Translations under genes and position numbers: made by a program
Assembly: GCA_965217135.1 (NCBI GenBank)
Contig: OZ244249.1
Coordinates: 2,294,001 to 2,358,000, forward strand
Direction of reading: 5' to 3'
DNA from: HXMU1420-2 sp017643305
Lineage (GTDB): Bacteria > Pseudomonadota > Alphaproteobacteria > Rhodobacterales > Rhodobacteraceae
Length of the DNA: 64,000 nt
The notes under the pieces: model-generated
Seen by the model: only the letters and a program-made list of their open reading frames with translations
Databases searched by the model: none
What the model was told of the DNA's origin: nothing
Shown: positions 54,743-63,163 of the stretch, piece by piece
How positions within the stretch are numbered: position 1 is the stretch's first letter
Layout: every line of letters starts with the position of its first letter

Positions 54743-55900
54743 TCAGGTTTCGACAATCACCACGGATTGCCCCTGCGCCGATAGTGCAATCGCCCCGTCA
54801 CACAGCCGCAACGCGTCTTCGCCAAACACCTCGCGCCGCCAGCCATGCAGCGCGGGCACATCGCGTTTGCCCGCAGCGATCAGGTCCAGATCGGCACTGG
54901 GTGCGATCAGTCGCGCAGCCACACCCGAAGCTTCGGTCTTGGATTTCAGCAAAACGCGCAACAAATCGGCCAGCGCTGGATTCACCTGAAGCTTGTCACG
55001 GCTGGTATCCGGCTTTGGCATCTTGTCGGACGGGCAGGTTTTGCCGCGGTCCACGGCTTGCAGGATACCTTCGGCAATCGCGCCCTTTCGGGCCTCACGC
55101 AGCAATAGGCGCGACTGGCTCAGTTCGCCGGGGTTTTTCGGCTTGGTGGAGGCCATTTCAATCAGCGCATCGTCTTTGAAGACGCGGCTGCGGGGCACGT
55201 TGTTGGACTGTGCGTAATCTTCCCGAAACGCGGCCAGTTCCCGCACCACCGCCAGGAACTTGGGCGAGGTACTGCGCGTTTTCACCCGCCGCCAGGCTTC
55301 ACGCGGATCGGTTTCATAGGTGGCCGGGTCGGTCAGCACACCCAGTTCTTCCTGCACCCAACGGGTACGGCCCGTACGATCCAGTTCCGCCGACAGATGC
55401 TGGTAGATCTTGCGCAGATGGGTAACATCCGCCAACGCATAGGATTGTTGCGCCTCGCTCAACGGGCGGCGCGACCAATCAGTAAAGCGCGAAGTCTTGT
55501 CCACCGGCTGGCGTACGATCTTACGCACCAGCGTTTCATAGCCCACCTGTTCGCCAAAACCGCAGACCATGGCCGCAACCTGCGTGTCGAACAGCGGCTC
55601 GGGGAACACCTTTGCATCGACCCAGAAAATCTCCAGATCCTGTCGCGCTGCGTGGAAAACTTTGACCACGGAAGTGTCGCGGAACAGGTCGTACAGTGGT
55701 TCTAGCGACATGCCATCCACCAGCGGGTCAACCAGCACGGCGCTGTCTTCATTTTCATCTGGCACGGCCAGCTGGATCAGGCACAGCTTGGAATAATAGG
55801 TGCGTTCGCGAAGAAATTCGGTGTCGACCGTCACAAACGGATACGCGCGGGCAGAGGCGCAAAACGCTTCGAGGTCCTGGGTCGTTTTCAGAGTTATCAT
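54743..55900 (-). CDS. rnd: Ribonuclease D
   Basis: I start at ATG 55900 (MITLKTTQDLEAF); the open frame to 55972 is unsupported. The 385-residue 3'-5' exonuclease matures tRNA 3' ends. The DEDDy site shows VTVDTEFLRERTYYSKL (Exo I), VFHAARQDLEIF (Exo II) and QSYALADVTHLRKIY (Exo III). An HRDC domain follows (about 205-285). It precedes queA. Confidence 0.95.
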   Translation of the reverse strand: MITLKTTQDLEAFCASARAYPFVTVDTEFLRERTYYSKLCLIQLAVPDENEDSAVLVDPLVDGMSLEPLYDLFRDTSVVKVFHAARQDLEIFWVDAKVFPEPLFDTQVAAMVCGFGEQVGYETLVRKIVRQPVDKTSRFTDWSRRPLSEAQQSYALADVTHLRKIYQHLSAELDRTGRTRWVQEELGVLTDPATYETDPREAWRRVKTRSTSPKFLAVVRELAAFREDYAQSNNVPRSRVFKDDALIEMASTKPKNPGELSQSRLLLREARKGAIAEGILQAVDRGKTCPSDKMPKPDTSRDKLQVNPALADLLRVLLKSKTEASGVAARLIAPSADLDLIAAGKRDVPALHGWRREVFGEDALRLCDGAIALSAQGQSVVIVET

Positions 55901-56014
55901 ACGTGCGTGCAGGTTCGTTTCTGATCTTCTTTGTATGCTGCCGTCCAGCGCGATGCCCCCCGGTCGGATCATGTGTAAGCCAACAATCCGGGTTTGACCA
56001 GTTCCGCCTGTGCG

Positions 56015-56611
56015 TCAGCCAATTTCTACGATTCCTGGGCAGTTTTCGGTCACATGGCGCAGGACGGCCGGATACAGCTGATGTTCCAGCGCCAGCACCC
56101 GCGCCGCCAAGCTGTCAGGCGTGTCGCCATCGGCAATCTGCAACCGCGCTTGTCCCCGGATCGGGCCATCGTCCAGTTCCGGCGTGACCTCATGCACGGT
56201 ACAGCCATGTTCGCTCTCCCCCGCCTCCAGCGCGCGGGCATGGGTGTGCAACCCGCGAAACTTGGGCAACAGAGAGGGATGGATGTTCAACATGCGCCCT
56301 TGCCACCGGCCCACGAACCCAGAGGTCAGAATGCGCATGAACCCCGCCAGGCAGATCAGTTCGGTACCTGCGTTTTCCAGAACCGCGGTCAACTCCGCCT
56401 CGAAGGCTGGCCGGTCGCCCTTGAAGGGCCTGTGATCTACCACCGCCGTCGGAATGCCACGCGCCGCCGCCTTGGCCAACCCGCCCGCATCCGCATTGTT
56501 GGACAGCACAAGGCAAGGCCGCGCCGGGTGATCGCCCACCATGCTGTCGGCCAGCTCAACCATGTTTGATCCGCCGCCCGAAATCAGGATCGCAACCCGA
56601 CTGACGTTCAC
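56015..56611 (-). CDS. purN: Phosphoribosylglycinamide formyltransferase
   Basis: The 198-residue enzyme adds formyl from 10-formyl-THF to GAR in purine synthesis. Motifs: VAILISGGGSNM, AGFMRILTSGFV, the catalytic NIHPSLLPKFRGLHTHARAL and HEVTPELDDGPI. It starts with GTG at 56611, in a GTGA overlap with purM. Confidence 0.96.
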   Translation of the reverse strand: MNVSRVAILISGGGSNMVELADSMVGDHPARPCLVLSNNADAGGLAKAAARGIPTAVVDHRPFKGDRPAFEAELTAVLENAGTELICLAGFMRILTSGFVGRWQGRMLNIHPSLLPKFRGLHTHARALEAGESEHGCTVHEVTPELDDGPIRGQARLQIADGDTPDSLAARVLALEHQLYPAVLRHVTENCPGIVEIG

Positions 56612-57660
56612 AGAAGCGACCCGGTGTAAGATACGCCTTCACCAGCCGTGACATGGCCCAAACGGTGCACGGTTTCACCCGCATCCGCCAGCATTACAGC
56701 CAGATCGTCGGCCCGGTCAGCGGCACATACCACAACCATTCCCACACCGCAGTTGAAGGTCTTCAGCATCTCACCCTGCGCCACGCCACCGGTCTCGGCC
56801 AGCCAGCGGAAGACCGGCGGCAGTTCCCAGGCGTTCAGGTCAATCTGTACGCCCATGCTATCTGGCAGAACACGCGGCAGGTTTTCCGTCAAACCACCCC
56901 CCGTGATATGAGCCAGCGCATGCACGCCACCTGCGCGCACGGCGGCCAGAACCTGCGTCACATAGAGCCGCGTGGGCGCGAGCAGCGCCGCGTCCAGCGT
57001 TGCGCCCTCAAAGGGGGCGTCCCAACCCAACCCGCTCAGTTCCACGATTCGGCGCACCAGCGAGTAACCGTTGGAATGCACGCCGTCGCTGCCCAGACCC
57101 AGCAGAACGTCTCCTTCGGCCACACCGTCAGGCAGCGCGAAGCCCCGCTCCATCGCTCCCACGGCAAAGCCCGCAAGGTCGAAATCGCCTGCGGGATACA
57201 TGCCCGGCATCTCCGCCGTTTCCCCGCCAATCAGTGCACAGCCAGACCGCACGCAGCCTTCGGCAATGCCTTCAACCACCCGCGCGGCGGTTTCTGTCTC
57301 CAGCTTGCCCGTGGCGAAATAGTCAAGGAAAAACAGCGGTTCCGCCCCCTGGCAGACCAAGTCATTCACACACATGGCCACCAGGTCGATACCCACACCA
57401 TCCACATGACCGGTATCAATCGCGATGCGCAGCTTGGTCCCAACACCATCCGTAGCCGCCACAAGCACCGGGTCCTGATAGCCCGCAGCCTTGAGATCAA
57501 AAAGCGCACCAAAGCCCCCCAGCCCGGCCATCACACCGGCCCGATCCGTGCGCTTGGCGGCAGGCTTGATCCGCTCCACCAACGCATTGCCCGCATCGAT
57601 ATCCACGCCCGCTTCGGCGTAGGTCAGCCCATTTTTGCCCGTGGTGTCTGCTGTGGTCAT
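56608..57660 (-). CDS. purM: Phosphoribosylformylglycinamidine cyclo-ligase
   Basis: The 350-residue AIR synthetase closes the imidazole ring with ATP. Visible: YAEAGVDIDAGNALVERIK at the N-terminus, GVGTKLRIAIDTG, VAMCVNDLVCQGAEPLFFLDY, IGGETAEMPGMY, GLGSDGVHSNGYSLVR and HITGGGLTENLPR. It runs into purN by 4 bp, the usual purMN operon. Confidence 0.97.
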   Translation of the reverse strand: MTTADTTGKNGLTYAEAGVDIDAGNALVERIKPAAKRTDRAGVMAGLGGFGALFDLKAAGYQDPVLVAATDGVGTKLRIAIDTGHVDGVGIDLVAMCVNDLVCQGAEPLFFLDYFATGKLETETAARVVEGIAEGCVRSGCALIGGETAEMPGMYPAGDFDLAGFAVGAMERGFALPDGVAEGDVLLGLGSDGVHSNGYSLVRRIVELSGLGWDAPFEGATLDAALLAPTRLYVTQVLAAVRAGGVHALAHITGGGLTENLPRVLPDSMGVQIDLNAWELPPVFRWLAETGGVAQGEMLKTFNCGVGMVVVCAADRADDLAVMLADAGETVHRLGHVTAGEGVSYTGSLL

Positions 57661-57765
57661 CGCACGCCTCTGTTGTTGCTGCGTCGCGGCCTAGTCCATC
57701 CGTGCCGCCCATGCAACGGTCAGGCTTGACGCGGGCGGGGTTCGTGATACGCACAGGAATAGGTC

Positions 57766-57842
57766 GGGCCTGTAGCTCAATTGGTTAGAGCAGAGCGCTC
57801 ATAACGCTTTGGTTGGGGGTTCGAGTCCCTCCGGGCCTACCA
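57766..57842 (+). tRNA. tRNA with CAT anticodon, probably tRNA-Ile2 (alternatively elongator Met)
   Basis: A 77-nt tRNA with encoded CCA: acceptor GGGCCTG pairs with CGGGCCT, D arm AGCTCAATTGGTTAGAGC, anticodon stem AGCG/CGCT around loop CTCATAA, variable loop TTGGTT, and T arm GGGGGTTCGAGTCCCTCC. The initiator C1-A72 mismatch is absent. The GGGCC start and the CTCATAA / TTGGTT pattern resemble E. coli tRNA-Ile2, whose C34 is made lysidine by TilS. Elongator Met cannot be excluded without comparison. Confidence 0.88.
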
Positions 57843-57920
57843 TTTCCCCTGTCCCTGCGCCGGTTCTTCCACCGGCCTCAAGGTGCTTTGAAACAGTATT
57901 CGCCCGGACCAAAAGGGGGA

Positions 57921-59240
57921 TTACCGCCCTATGACGAAGTCCGCCTGCAATCCGCCCAGCCGATCACTCTCTCCCAGCCGCAGCACCCCACCATGGGCGC
58001 GCGCTATATCTGCGGTGATGGCCAGCCCAAGCCCGACACCGCTGCCCCGATTCTGGTTGCGCGCCGGATCGAGCCGAACGAAGGGTTTAACCGCCTCGGC
58101 CCGCTGATCGGGCGCGATACCGGGCCCATCATCCTCCACTCGGATGCGAAGCGCCTTGTCGGTCAGCGCAACCGATACTTCTGCCCGTTGCCCGTAACGC
58201 ACGGCGTTTTCAATCAGGTTTTCGACCGCCCGCCGCACCGCCAGCGGGCGCAGGTCGATTCGCCCTGCCCCTTCGGCGGCCACCAGCTCCACCAGCTTGC
58301 CTGCCCGCTCCGCATCCTCGACCACCCGCGTTACCAGCGCCAGCGGATCAGTCCGTTCAGTTTCCCCCTCGGTCGCGCCTTTGGCAAAGTTGAGGAATTC
58401 GTCCAGCATGCGCTCCATTTCCTCCAGATCACCGATCAGAGGTTCCGCGTCTGCATCATCCAATATCGCCAGCCCCAAACGCAGACGCGTGAGTGGCGTG
58501 CGCAGATCGTGGCTGACCCCGGACAGCATCATCGTGCGCTGTTCGATATGGCGTTCGATTCGGGCCCGCATGTCGACAAAGGCGCTGCCTGCTGCCCGTA
58601 CCTCCAATGCGCCGGATGGCCCGTAGGATACGTGCCGCCCGCGCCCAAAGGCTTCGGCCGCTATGGCCAGCCGCTTGATGGGGCGCAGCTGGTTGCGCAG
58701 GTAGATATAGGCCACCAGCACCATCAGCACCCCGGTGAAGGCCATGATTACCAACAGCTGGTGCGGCGCGGCGGCCGACAGGCGTCGGCGGTCGAACCGG
58801 ATCTCAACCGGCCCCAAGTCGGTCGCAAAATACAGCGCCACGCTCGGTGCTTCAGGCAGGCGTACGGCCAGAAGGTTTGAAAACTGGTCGCGCAGTTGCG
58901 CGGTCAGTACGATGCCAGAATAGTCGTAGAACAAGCGGCTGTCGCCATCCGGCACCGTCTCCGCGTCGACAAAACCCACCTGCATCTGCAATACTCGGGT
59001 CACAGGCGCCACAGCCTCCAGCGCAGCGGTCTTGTCCTCCTTACCCGCCATGGTCCCCAGAGCCAGCTGCAATTCACGCACCACGGTCTGTGTCATCTGC
59101 GTGGTCACATCCTCCAGATGTCGCTGGATGAAGGTGACCGACACGATCGTCAGCAACACCAGCACTGGAAGTACAAGAATCAATGCGGCTCGGCCATAGA
59201 GCCCACGCGGCATATAGTGTTTGAGCCATCCCAACGACAT
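57921..59240 (-). CDS. Sensor histidine kinase (EnvZ-like)
   Basis: The 439-residue membrane kinase has TM1 (about 17-38), a periplasmic domain (about 40-160), TM2 (about 161-181), HAMP (about 182-235), the phospho-acceptor His244 in SGVSHDLRTPLTRLR, N box ENLIENAVRYG near 340, G1 VEDDGPGIAPD and G2 GSGVGLGLAI. Architecture and H box are like EnvZ. No response regulator gene is adjacent within the window: one side is a tRNA gene, the other a metallo-hydrolase. The stimulus is unknown. Confidence 0.9.
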   Translation of the reverse strand: MSLGWLKHYMPRGLYGRAALILVLPVLVLLTIVSVTFIQRHLEDVTTQMTQTVVRELQLALGTMAGKEDKTAALEAVAPVTRVLQMQVGFVDAETVPDGDSRLFYDYSGIVLTAQLRDQFSNLLAVRLPEAPSVALYFATDLGPVEIRFDRRRLSAAAPHQLLVIMAFTGVLMVLVAYIYLRNQLRPIKRLAIAAEAFGRGRHVSYGPSGALEVRAAGSAFVDMRARIERHIEQRTMMLSGVSHDLRTPLTRLRLGLAILDDADAEPLIGDLEEMERMLDEFLNFAKGATEGETERTDPLALVTRVVEDAERAGKLVELVAAEGAGRIDLRPLAVRRAVENLIENAVRYGQRAEVSVALTDKALRIRVEDDGPGIAPDQRAEAVKPFVRLDPARNQNRGSGVGLGLAITADIARAHGGVLRLGESDRLGGLQADFVIGR

Positions 59241-59279
59241 GCGCTAAGCCTAGCGGGCCGCGAACCGGAGAGGAAGACG

Positions 59280-60191
59280 ATGCAGCCGCCCGACGATTTT
59301 GACCCGCCCATCGGCCTTGCCGAACATCTCGCCCCCGGCCTGCGCCGCATCGTGGCTCCGAACCCGTCGCCTATGACCTACCGCGGCACCAACACCTATC
59401 TTGTGGGCGAAAGGGAATTGGCGGTGATCGATCCGGGCCCGGTCCACACGGACCATCTGGAGGCAATCCTTGACGCACTGACGCCCGGCCAAACCATCAG
59501 CCACATCATCGTCACCCACACGCATCTGGACCATTCCCCACTTGCTCGCCCGCTGGCCAAGGCCACCGGCGCGCCGGTGCTGGCCTATGGCGACGCGCAG
59601 GCCGGGCGCAGCAAGGTGATGGAGCGCCTCGCGCAAGGCGGGCTCGCAGGCGGCGGTGAAGGTATCGACACCCACTTTGTTCCCGACCAGGTGGTGGCAG
59701 ACGGTGACCACATTAATGGCGACGGCTGGACGCTGGAGGTGATCCACACGCCCGGCCATATCGGCAACCACATCGCGCTTGGCCGGGGCGACATCTGCTT
59801 CACCGCCGACCACGTGATGGGCTGGGCCAGCTCGCTCGTGTCGCCGCCTGATGGCGATCTGACCGATTTCATGGCCAGCTGTGCCCGTTTGCAGGCGCGG
59901 GACTGGTCCGTCTTCCACCCCGGCCACGGCGCACCGGTCACGGATCCTGCCGCCCGCCTCCACTGGCTGATCGACCACCGCCTCAGCCGCGAAACTGCGA
60001 TCCTCGCCGCGCTCACCGATGGCCCTGCCACCGCCCGCGCCCTGGCCGAACGCATCTACACCGAAACCCCGCCTGCCCTGCTGGGCGCGGCCGAACGCAA
60101 CGTCTTTGCCCATCTCGTCGACCTGCATGGCCGAACCAAGGTGACAGCCACACCGGAGCTGTCCTCCAGCGCGGTTTTCACTCTATCCTGA
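59280..60191 (+). CDS. Metallo-beta-lactamase fold hydrolase (LACTB2-like)
   Basis: I start at ATG 59280 (MQPPDDFDPPIG) with GGAGAGGAAG upstream; the frame goes back to 58896 as antisense to the kinase gene. The 303-residue protein has metal motif IVTHTHLDHSPLARPL, VIHTPGHIGNHIA, FTADHVMGW and FHPGHGAPV, a complete two-metal site. A C-terminal winged-helix-like part (about 225-300) is as in LACTB2. It may be a nuclease or a thioesterase. Confidence 0.88.
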   Translation: MQPPDDFDPPIGLAEHLAPGLRRIVAPNPSPMTYRGTNTYLVGERELAVIDPGPVHTDHLEAILDALTPGQTISHIIVTHTHLDHSPLARPLAKATGAPVLAYGDAQAGRSKVMERLAQGGLAGGGEGIDTHFVPDQVVADGDHINGDGWTLEVIHTPGHIGNHIALGRGDICFTADHVMGWASSLVSPPDGDLTDFMASCARLQARDWSVFHPGHGAPVTDPAARLHWLIDHRLSRETAILAALTDGPATARALAERIYTETPPALLGAAERNVFAHLVDLHGRTKVTATPELSSSAVFTLS

Positions 60192-60270
60192 GGCAGCACA
60201 AGTTTTCTGCGGGAACCTCACAAAACCCACTGGACGCCACAAAACACTGTTGCTATAGCGCATGAACCGT

Positions 60271-60345
60271 TCCGGCGTAGCTCAGCGGTAGAGCAGTTGA
60301 CTGTTAATCAATTGGTCGTAGGTTCGATCCCTACCGCCGGAGCCA
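60271..60345 (+). tRNA. tRNA-Asn (GTT)
   Basis: A 75-nt tRNA with encoded CCA: acceptor TCCGGCG pairs with CGCCGGA, D arm AGCTCAGCGGTAGAGC, anticodon stem TTGA/TCAA with loop CTGTTAA (anticodon GTT), T arm GTAGGTTCGATCCCTAC. Its last 18 bases are repeated at 63692-63709, showing use as an integration site. The tRNA stays intact because the element carries the same 3' end. Confidence 0.98.
60328..60345 (+). repeat. attL core within the tRNA-Asn 3' end
   Basis: The 18 bases TCCCTACCGCCGGAGCCA recur identically at 63692-63709 in direct orientation. Flanking bases differ, so 18 bp is the full identity. An integrase gene fragment begins 43 bp further on. Confidence 0.9.
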
Positions 60346-60387
60346 AACTTCCTGTGAATCAACCAAGGATTTGCAGGAGTTAGGCAA

Positions 60388-60788
60388 ATGTTCCACGAAC
60401 ATGAACTCAAGGGCATCGTAGAGGAATACGTAGACCTCAAATGCCTGAACCCTAAGCCTCTAATGGAGACATTGGAGTACCTGTTCTCTATCTGTGGTGA
60501 GAAGCCTGTCGGTGAGTACACAAGGCAGGATGCCAGAAGGTTCGTAGAGGTCTATGGTTCCAAGGTTAAAACCACATCAGTTCGTAGGAGGCTCAATAGC
60601 CTGAACGCTGTGTTCAACTATGCGATATATGAGCTTGATCTACCACACAGGAACCCTTTTTCATGGATCATCATCAAGGGTGAAGGTAGGGACTCGACCC
60701 CAAGGGAACCCTTCTCTGTGGCTGAACTAGAGAGCCTCTACAAGCATTCCCTGTCCTATGGGAAACTCAGGTTAATCCTTCCAGTGTT
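60388..60788 (+). pseudogene. Tyrosine recombinase/integrase, N-terminal fragment
   Basis: About 133 residues remain: MFHEHELKGIVEEYVDLK, then a SAM-like core-binding domain with PVGEYTRQDARRFVEVYG and TTSVRRRLNSLNAVFNYAI, then PREPFSVAELESLYKHSL and GKLRLILPV. This is the arm and core-binding half of a phage-type integrase up to just before the first catalytic Arg. There the IS3-family element begins (60789). No catalytic R-H-R-Y part is found after the IS, so the rest is deleted. A GGAGTTAGG site precedes the ATG. Confidence 0.8.
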
Positions 60789-60844
60789 TGAGCCTCCCCT
60801 TCTGAACTGGTCCGACGTTATGTTTAGGAAACGGAGGACCGAGA

Positions 60845-61123
60845 CTGGCGAACAAGCGACCAAAGCCCGAAGAGCTTGTCTCGAAGTTGCTGCAGGTTGA
60901 GGTACTGATGGGGCAAGGGATGCCTCGTCTGGATGCGATTAGACAGATAGGTGTTGTTGAACAGACCTATTACCGCTGGCGTAAGCAGTATGGCGGAATG
61001 GGCGTAGATCAATTGAAGGAGCTAAAGCGACTTCAGAAGGAGAATGATCGGCTGAGACGGGCCGTGTCGGACCTGACGCTGGACAAGCTCATCCTGACGG
61101 AAGCCGCAAAGGGAAACTTCTGA
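60845..61123 (+). CDS. IS3-family transposase OrfA
   Basis: The frame reads LANKRPKPEELVSKLLQVEVL and then MGQGMPRLDAIRQIGVVEQTYYRWRKQYGG, a helix-turn-helix, and ends KRLQKENDRLRRAVSDLTLDKLI, a leucine zipper. Relatives start MANKR; here the first codon is CTG (60845) behind GGAGGA. It may use CTG or be unexpressed; TTG at 60887 is a poor alternative. It binds the IS ends and makes OrfAB by frameshifting. Confidence 0.75.
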   Translation: MANKRPKPEELVSKLLQVEVLMGQGMPRLDAIRQIGVVEQTYYRWRKQYGGMGVDQLKELKRLQKENDRLRRAVSDLTLDKLILTEAAKGNF

Positions 61124-62012
61124 GCCCCGCTCGTCGCCGTGCTTGCATCGATCATGTGCGTTCCCAGTTCAACGTCTCGGAACGGCGGGCGTGCCGGGTA
61201 CTGGGGCAACACCGCTCGACGCAAAGGCGTATCCCAAAGGGGCGTGCTGACGAAGACAGGCTGGTTGCCGACATGATCGAGCTGGCACGCCAATACGGTC
61301 GATATGGCTACCGTAGGGTCGCTGTGCTTCTCAGGGATGCCGGCTGGTCTGTCAGCGATGGGCGTGTCGAGCGGCTGTGGCGGCGAGAGGGGCTGAAGGT
61401 TCCACCGAAACAGGCAAAGAAAGGACGGCTGTGGCTGAACGATGGTTCATGCGTTCGCATGCGGCCGGAACATCGTAATCATGTGTGGAGCTATGACTTC
61501 GTTCACTGCCGGACCGATGATGGGAAGGCATTCCGGACGCTGAACATCATCGATGAGCACAGCCGGGAGTGCCTGGCGATCAGGGTGAAGCGCAAGCTGA
61601 ACTCGACAGACGTGATTGATGCTCTGACCGACCTGTTCATCCTGCGTGGCCCTCCCGCCTTCATCCGGTCGGACAATGGCCCTGAGTTCGTTGCGCAGGC
61701 GGTTCGGGATTGGATCGCCGCCCCCTCTCGGCAGCATCCTGCGGATGCGCCTGCCGGGCAATGGTCGGCGCAAAGACAGCCTACATCGAGCCGGGCTCAC
61801 CCTGGGAGAATGGATATTGCGAAAGCTTCAATGGGCGGATGAGGGATGAGCTGCTCAACGGTGAAATCTTCTACTCCCTCAGAGAAGCCCAAATCATCAT
61901 CGAAGAATGGAGGAAACACTACAACACCAAGAGACCACACAGTGCACTGGGTTACCGTCCGCCCGCCCCTGAAACCATTATCCCAATGGAACCCAGGCCG
62001 ATCATGCACTAA
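61108..62012 (+). pseudogene. IS3-family transposase OrfB (DDE integrase), frameshifted
   Basis: OrfB lies in the -1 frame to OrfA, entered near GCAAAGGGAAAC (61105-61116), and has no separate start. It reads LLSPARRRACIDHVRSQF, RRACRVLGQHRSTQRR, GYRRVAVLLRDAGW, WSYDFVHCRTDDG (first Asp), FIRSDNGPEFVAQAVRDWIAA (second Asp), then a 41-bp insertion at 61722-61762 shifts the frame. It resumes as VGAKTAYIEPGSPWENGYCESFNG (catalytic Glu) and ends RPPAPETIIPMEPRPIMH. The DDE triad is thus split and the transposase should be inactive. Confidence 0.8.
61722..61762 (+). repeat. 41-bp hairpin-forming insertion in orfB
   Basis: The extra 41 bases can fold: GCATCC (61734-61739) pairs with GGATGC (61743-61748) around TGC, and CGGCA (61729-61733) pairs with TGCCG (61752-61756) below a small bulge. 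Removing it restores a normal OrfB sequence between WIA and VGAKTAY. No other copy is seen in the window. Confidence 0.65.
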
Positions 62013-62046
62013 CAATCAAAATGGACCAGTCAGATCAGGCCACCCA

Positions 62047-62272
62047 TATGGGCGTAATGATCAGTCTTACCTTGTGACCTTTAACCCACAAGTAAGTTAC
62101 ATGAGGATGCAACAGGTCTCTCTTAAAGTTATCTGGTCTAGTTATCTAAAGCAATACATAACAGGTTAATTATTATTACAGATTAGTTTTCGCAGTCTAA
62201 ATTCCCACGGTTAGCATCTGTAGCGATAGGAGGTGTTTGGCAGGTGGCGCTTTCCTAAGCAGCGTCAAAAAA
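62047..62272. other. Non-coding remainder after the IS
   Basis: 226 bp of AT-rich sequence without a recognisable gene. A frame running out of the IS to 62169 stays open (YGRNDQSYLVTFNPQ) but does not resemble the lost integrase C-terminus. Confidence 0.5.
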
Positions 62273-62797
62273 TCAGAAGCGCCAAGAGTTCCCAATGGTA
62301 ATCCAATTTGAAGTAGTATCGCCAAAATCTGCATACCCAAGATCGAAGCGAATTGCGCCTTTCTCAGAGTAACGATACTCCGCACCAACACCCACTCCGA
62401 GCGCATCTTCGCTTTCGGAAACCGAAACGCCACCAGCGGTTGCTTCTGCAGTACCTATTATGTACCCTAGGCGCCCGAATAAGATAAATTCTTCACTCAC
62501 AGGAACTAAATTGTATCGAGCGTAAACACCCCAATGCTTCAGTCCGATGTCGACAGAGGTACCCTCTAGCCGAATGCTATCTTCGCTCAAAACAGTGCTG
62601 AACTCACCTTCAACTGCAAAGTGCTCATTAAAGTTTATCCCAAGCCTGAAAACAGCATTAGTTGTTTTAAAGTTAACACCATCTTCCCTACCAGCGATCG
62701 TTAAAACGCCCAAGCCGCCGTAAACACTTTGCTCTGCGGCAACCGGGCTGGCAGCGATAAAGATACCAGCAGCCAAAATTGATGACAATTTTTTCAT
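62273..62797 (-). CDS. Outer-membrane beta-barrel protein
   Basis: I start at ATG 62797 (MKKLSSILAAGIFIAASPVAA) with GGAGAA upstream. The 174-residue product has a signal peptide cut before EQSVYGGLG and then alternating strands typical of an eight-stranded OmpA/OmpW-like barrel: YGGLGVLTIAG, AVFRLGINFNEHFAVEGEF, HWGVYARYNLVPV, ILFGRLGYIIGTAEA, ALGVGVGAEYRYSE, IRFDLGYADFG. The last residue is Phe, the usual BAM recognition end. It is the only full-size intact cargo gene of the element; a host-surface role is inference. Confidence 0.8.
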   Translation of the reverse strand: MKKLSSILAAGIFIAASPVAAEQSVYGGLGVLTIAGREDGVNFKTTNAVFRLGINFNEHFAVEGEFSTVLSEDSIRLEGTSVDIGLKHWGVYARYNLVPVSEEFILFGRLGYIIGTAEATAGGVSVSESEDALGVGVGAEYRYSEKGAIRFDLGYADFGDTTSNWITIGNSWRF

Positions 62798-63163
62798 CTG
62801 ATTCTCCAAAACCGGGATTTGTCTAAATACGCGTAACATCATCGTGCACCAATTACGTCATCTTTTCGCCTGTAAGTTTGATTATTTATTCGGTGAGGTT
62901 GAGCCAAAAGCATTTTACTGAAATAGGTGTCCATTGAGTGGCCTAAATTGATTGGTCCGGTTTGAATGTTAGTGCATAGCGATCCTTTCGTGAAATGGGA
63001 TGATGGATTCTAGCGCTGGCGGTCGACAGCCAAGGGCATGGTACCCTCCAGATAATACGAAGGTGAATCCGTCTCGCGCAGTTTTGACCTCAGAATCCAA
63101 AAAACAAAAAACCTTTAGCCCCTATCGCACACAGCCGCGCAATCTCAAAGGCTGAGTTCTGTT
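62798..63163. other. 366-bp gap holding the IS remnant, otherwise no gene
   Basis: Upstream of the barrel gene the sequence is AT-rich and may contain its promoter. 62935-63043 is the IS remnant listed separately. The rest shows no frame with a ribosome site. Confidence 0.5.
62935..63043 (-). mobile_element. Right-end remnant of a second, related IS3-family element, reversed
   Basis: On the minus strand the frame reads HALGCRPPALESIIPFHERIAMH then TAA (62969-62971), matching the OrfB end HSALGYRPPAPETIIPMEPRPIMH of the IS at 60789-62046. The bases after the stop also match: ACATTCAAACCGGACCAATC against ACAATCAAAATGGACCAGTC, down to the end CTCA/CCCA. The rest of that IS is gone. Confidence 0.75.

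Larger units (their letters stand above)
60789..62046 (+). mobile_element. IS3-family insertion sequence, 1258 bp
   Basis: The ends are TGAGCC... at 60789 and ...CACCCA at 62046, with the shared inner part TCTGA(A)CTGGTCC as imperfect inverted repeats (60801-60813 and 62023-62034). The right boundary is supported by the remnant at 62935-63043, which ends at the same position. It has the two overlapping frames of IS3 elements. No target duplication is visible: the flanks are GTT and TAT, consistent with a deletion next to the IS. End positions are good to a few bases. Confidence 0.8.

Noticed and set aside
60282..60521. Minus-strand frame over tRNA-Asn
   Set aside because: It is the antisense of the tRNA and the integrase start; a common false gene.
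61846..62169. Frame crossing the IS right end, considered as the lost integrase C-terminus
   Set aside because: Lacks any of the R-H-R-Y motifs and continues from transposase shadow.
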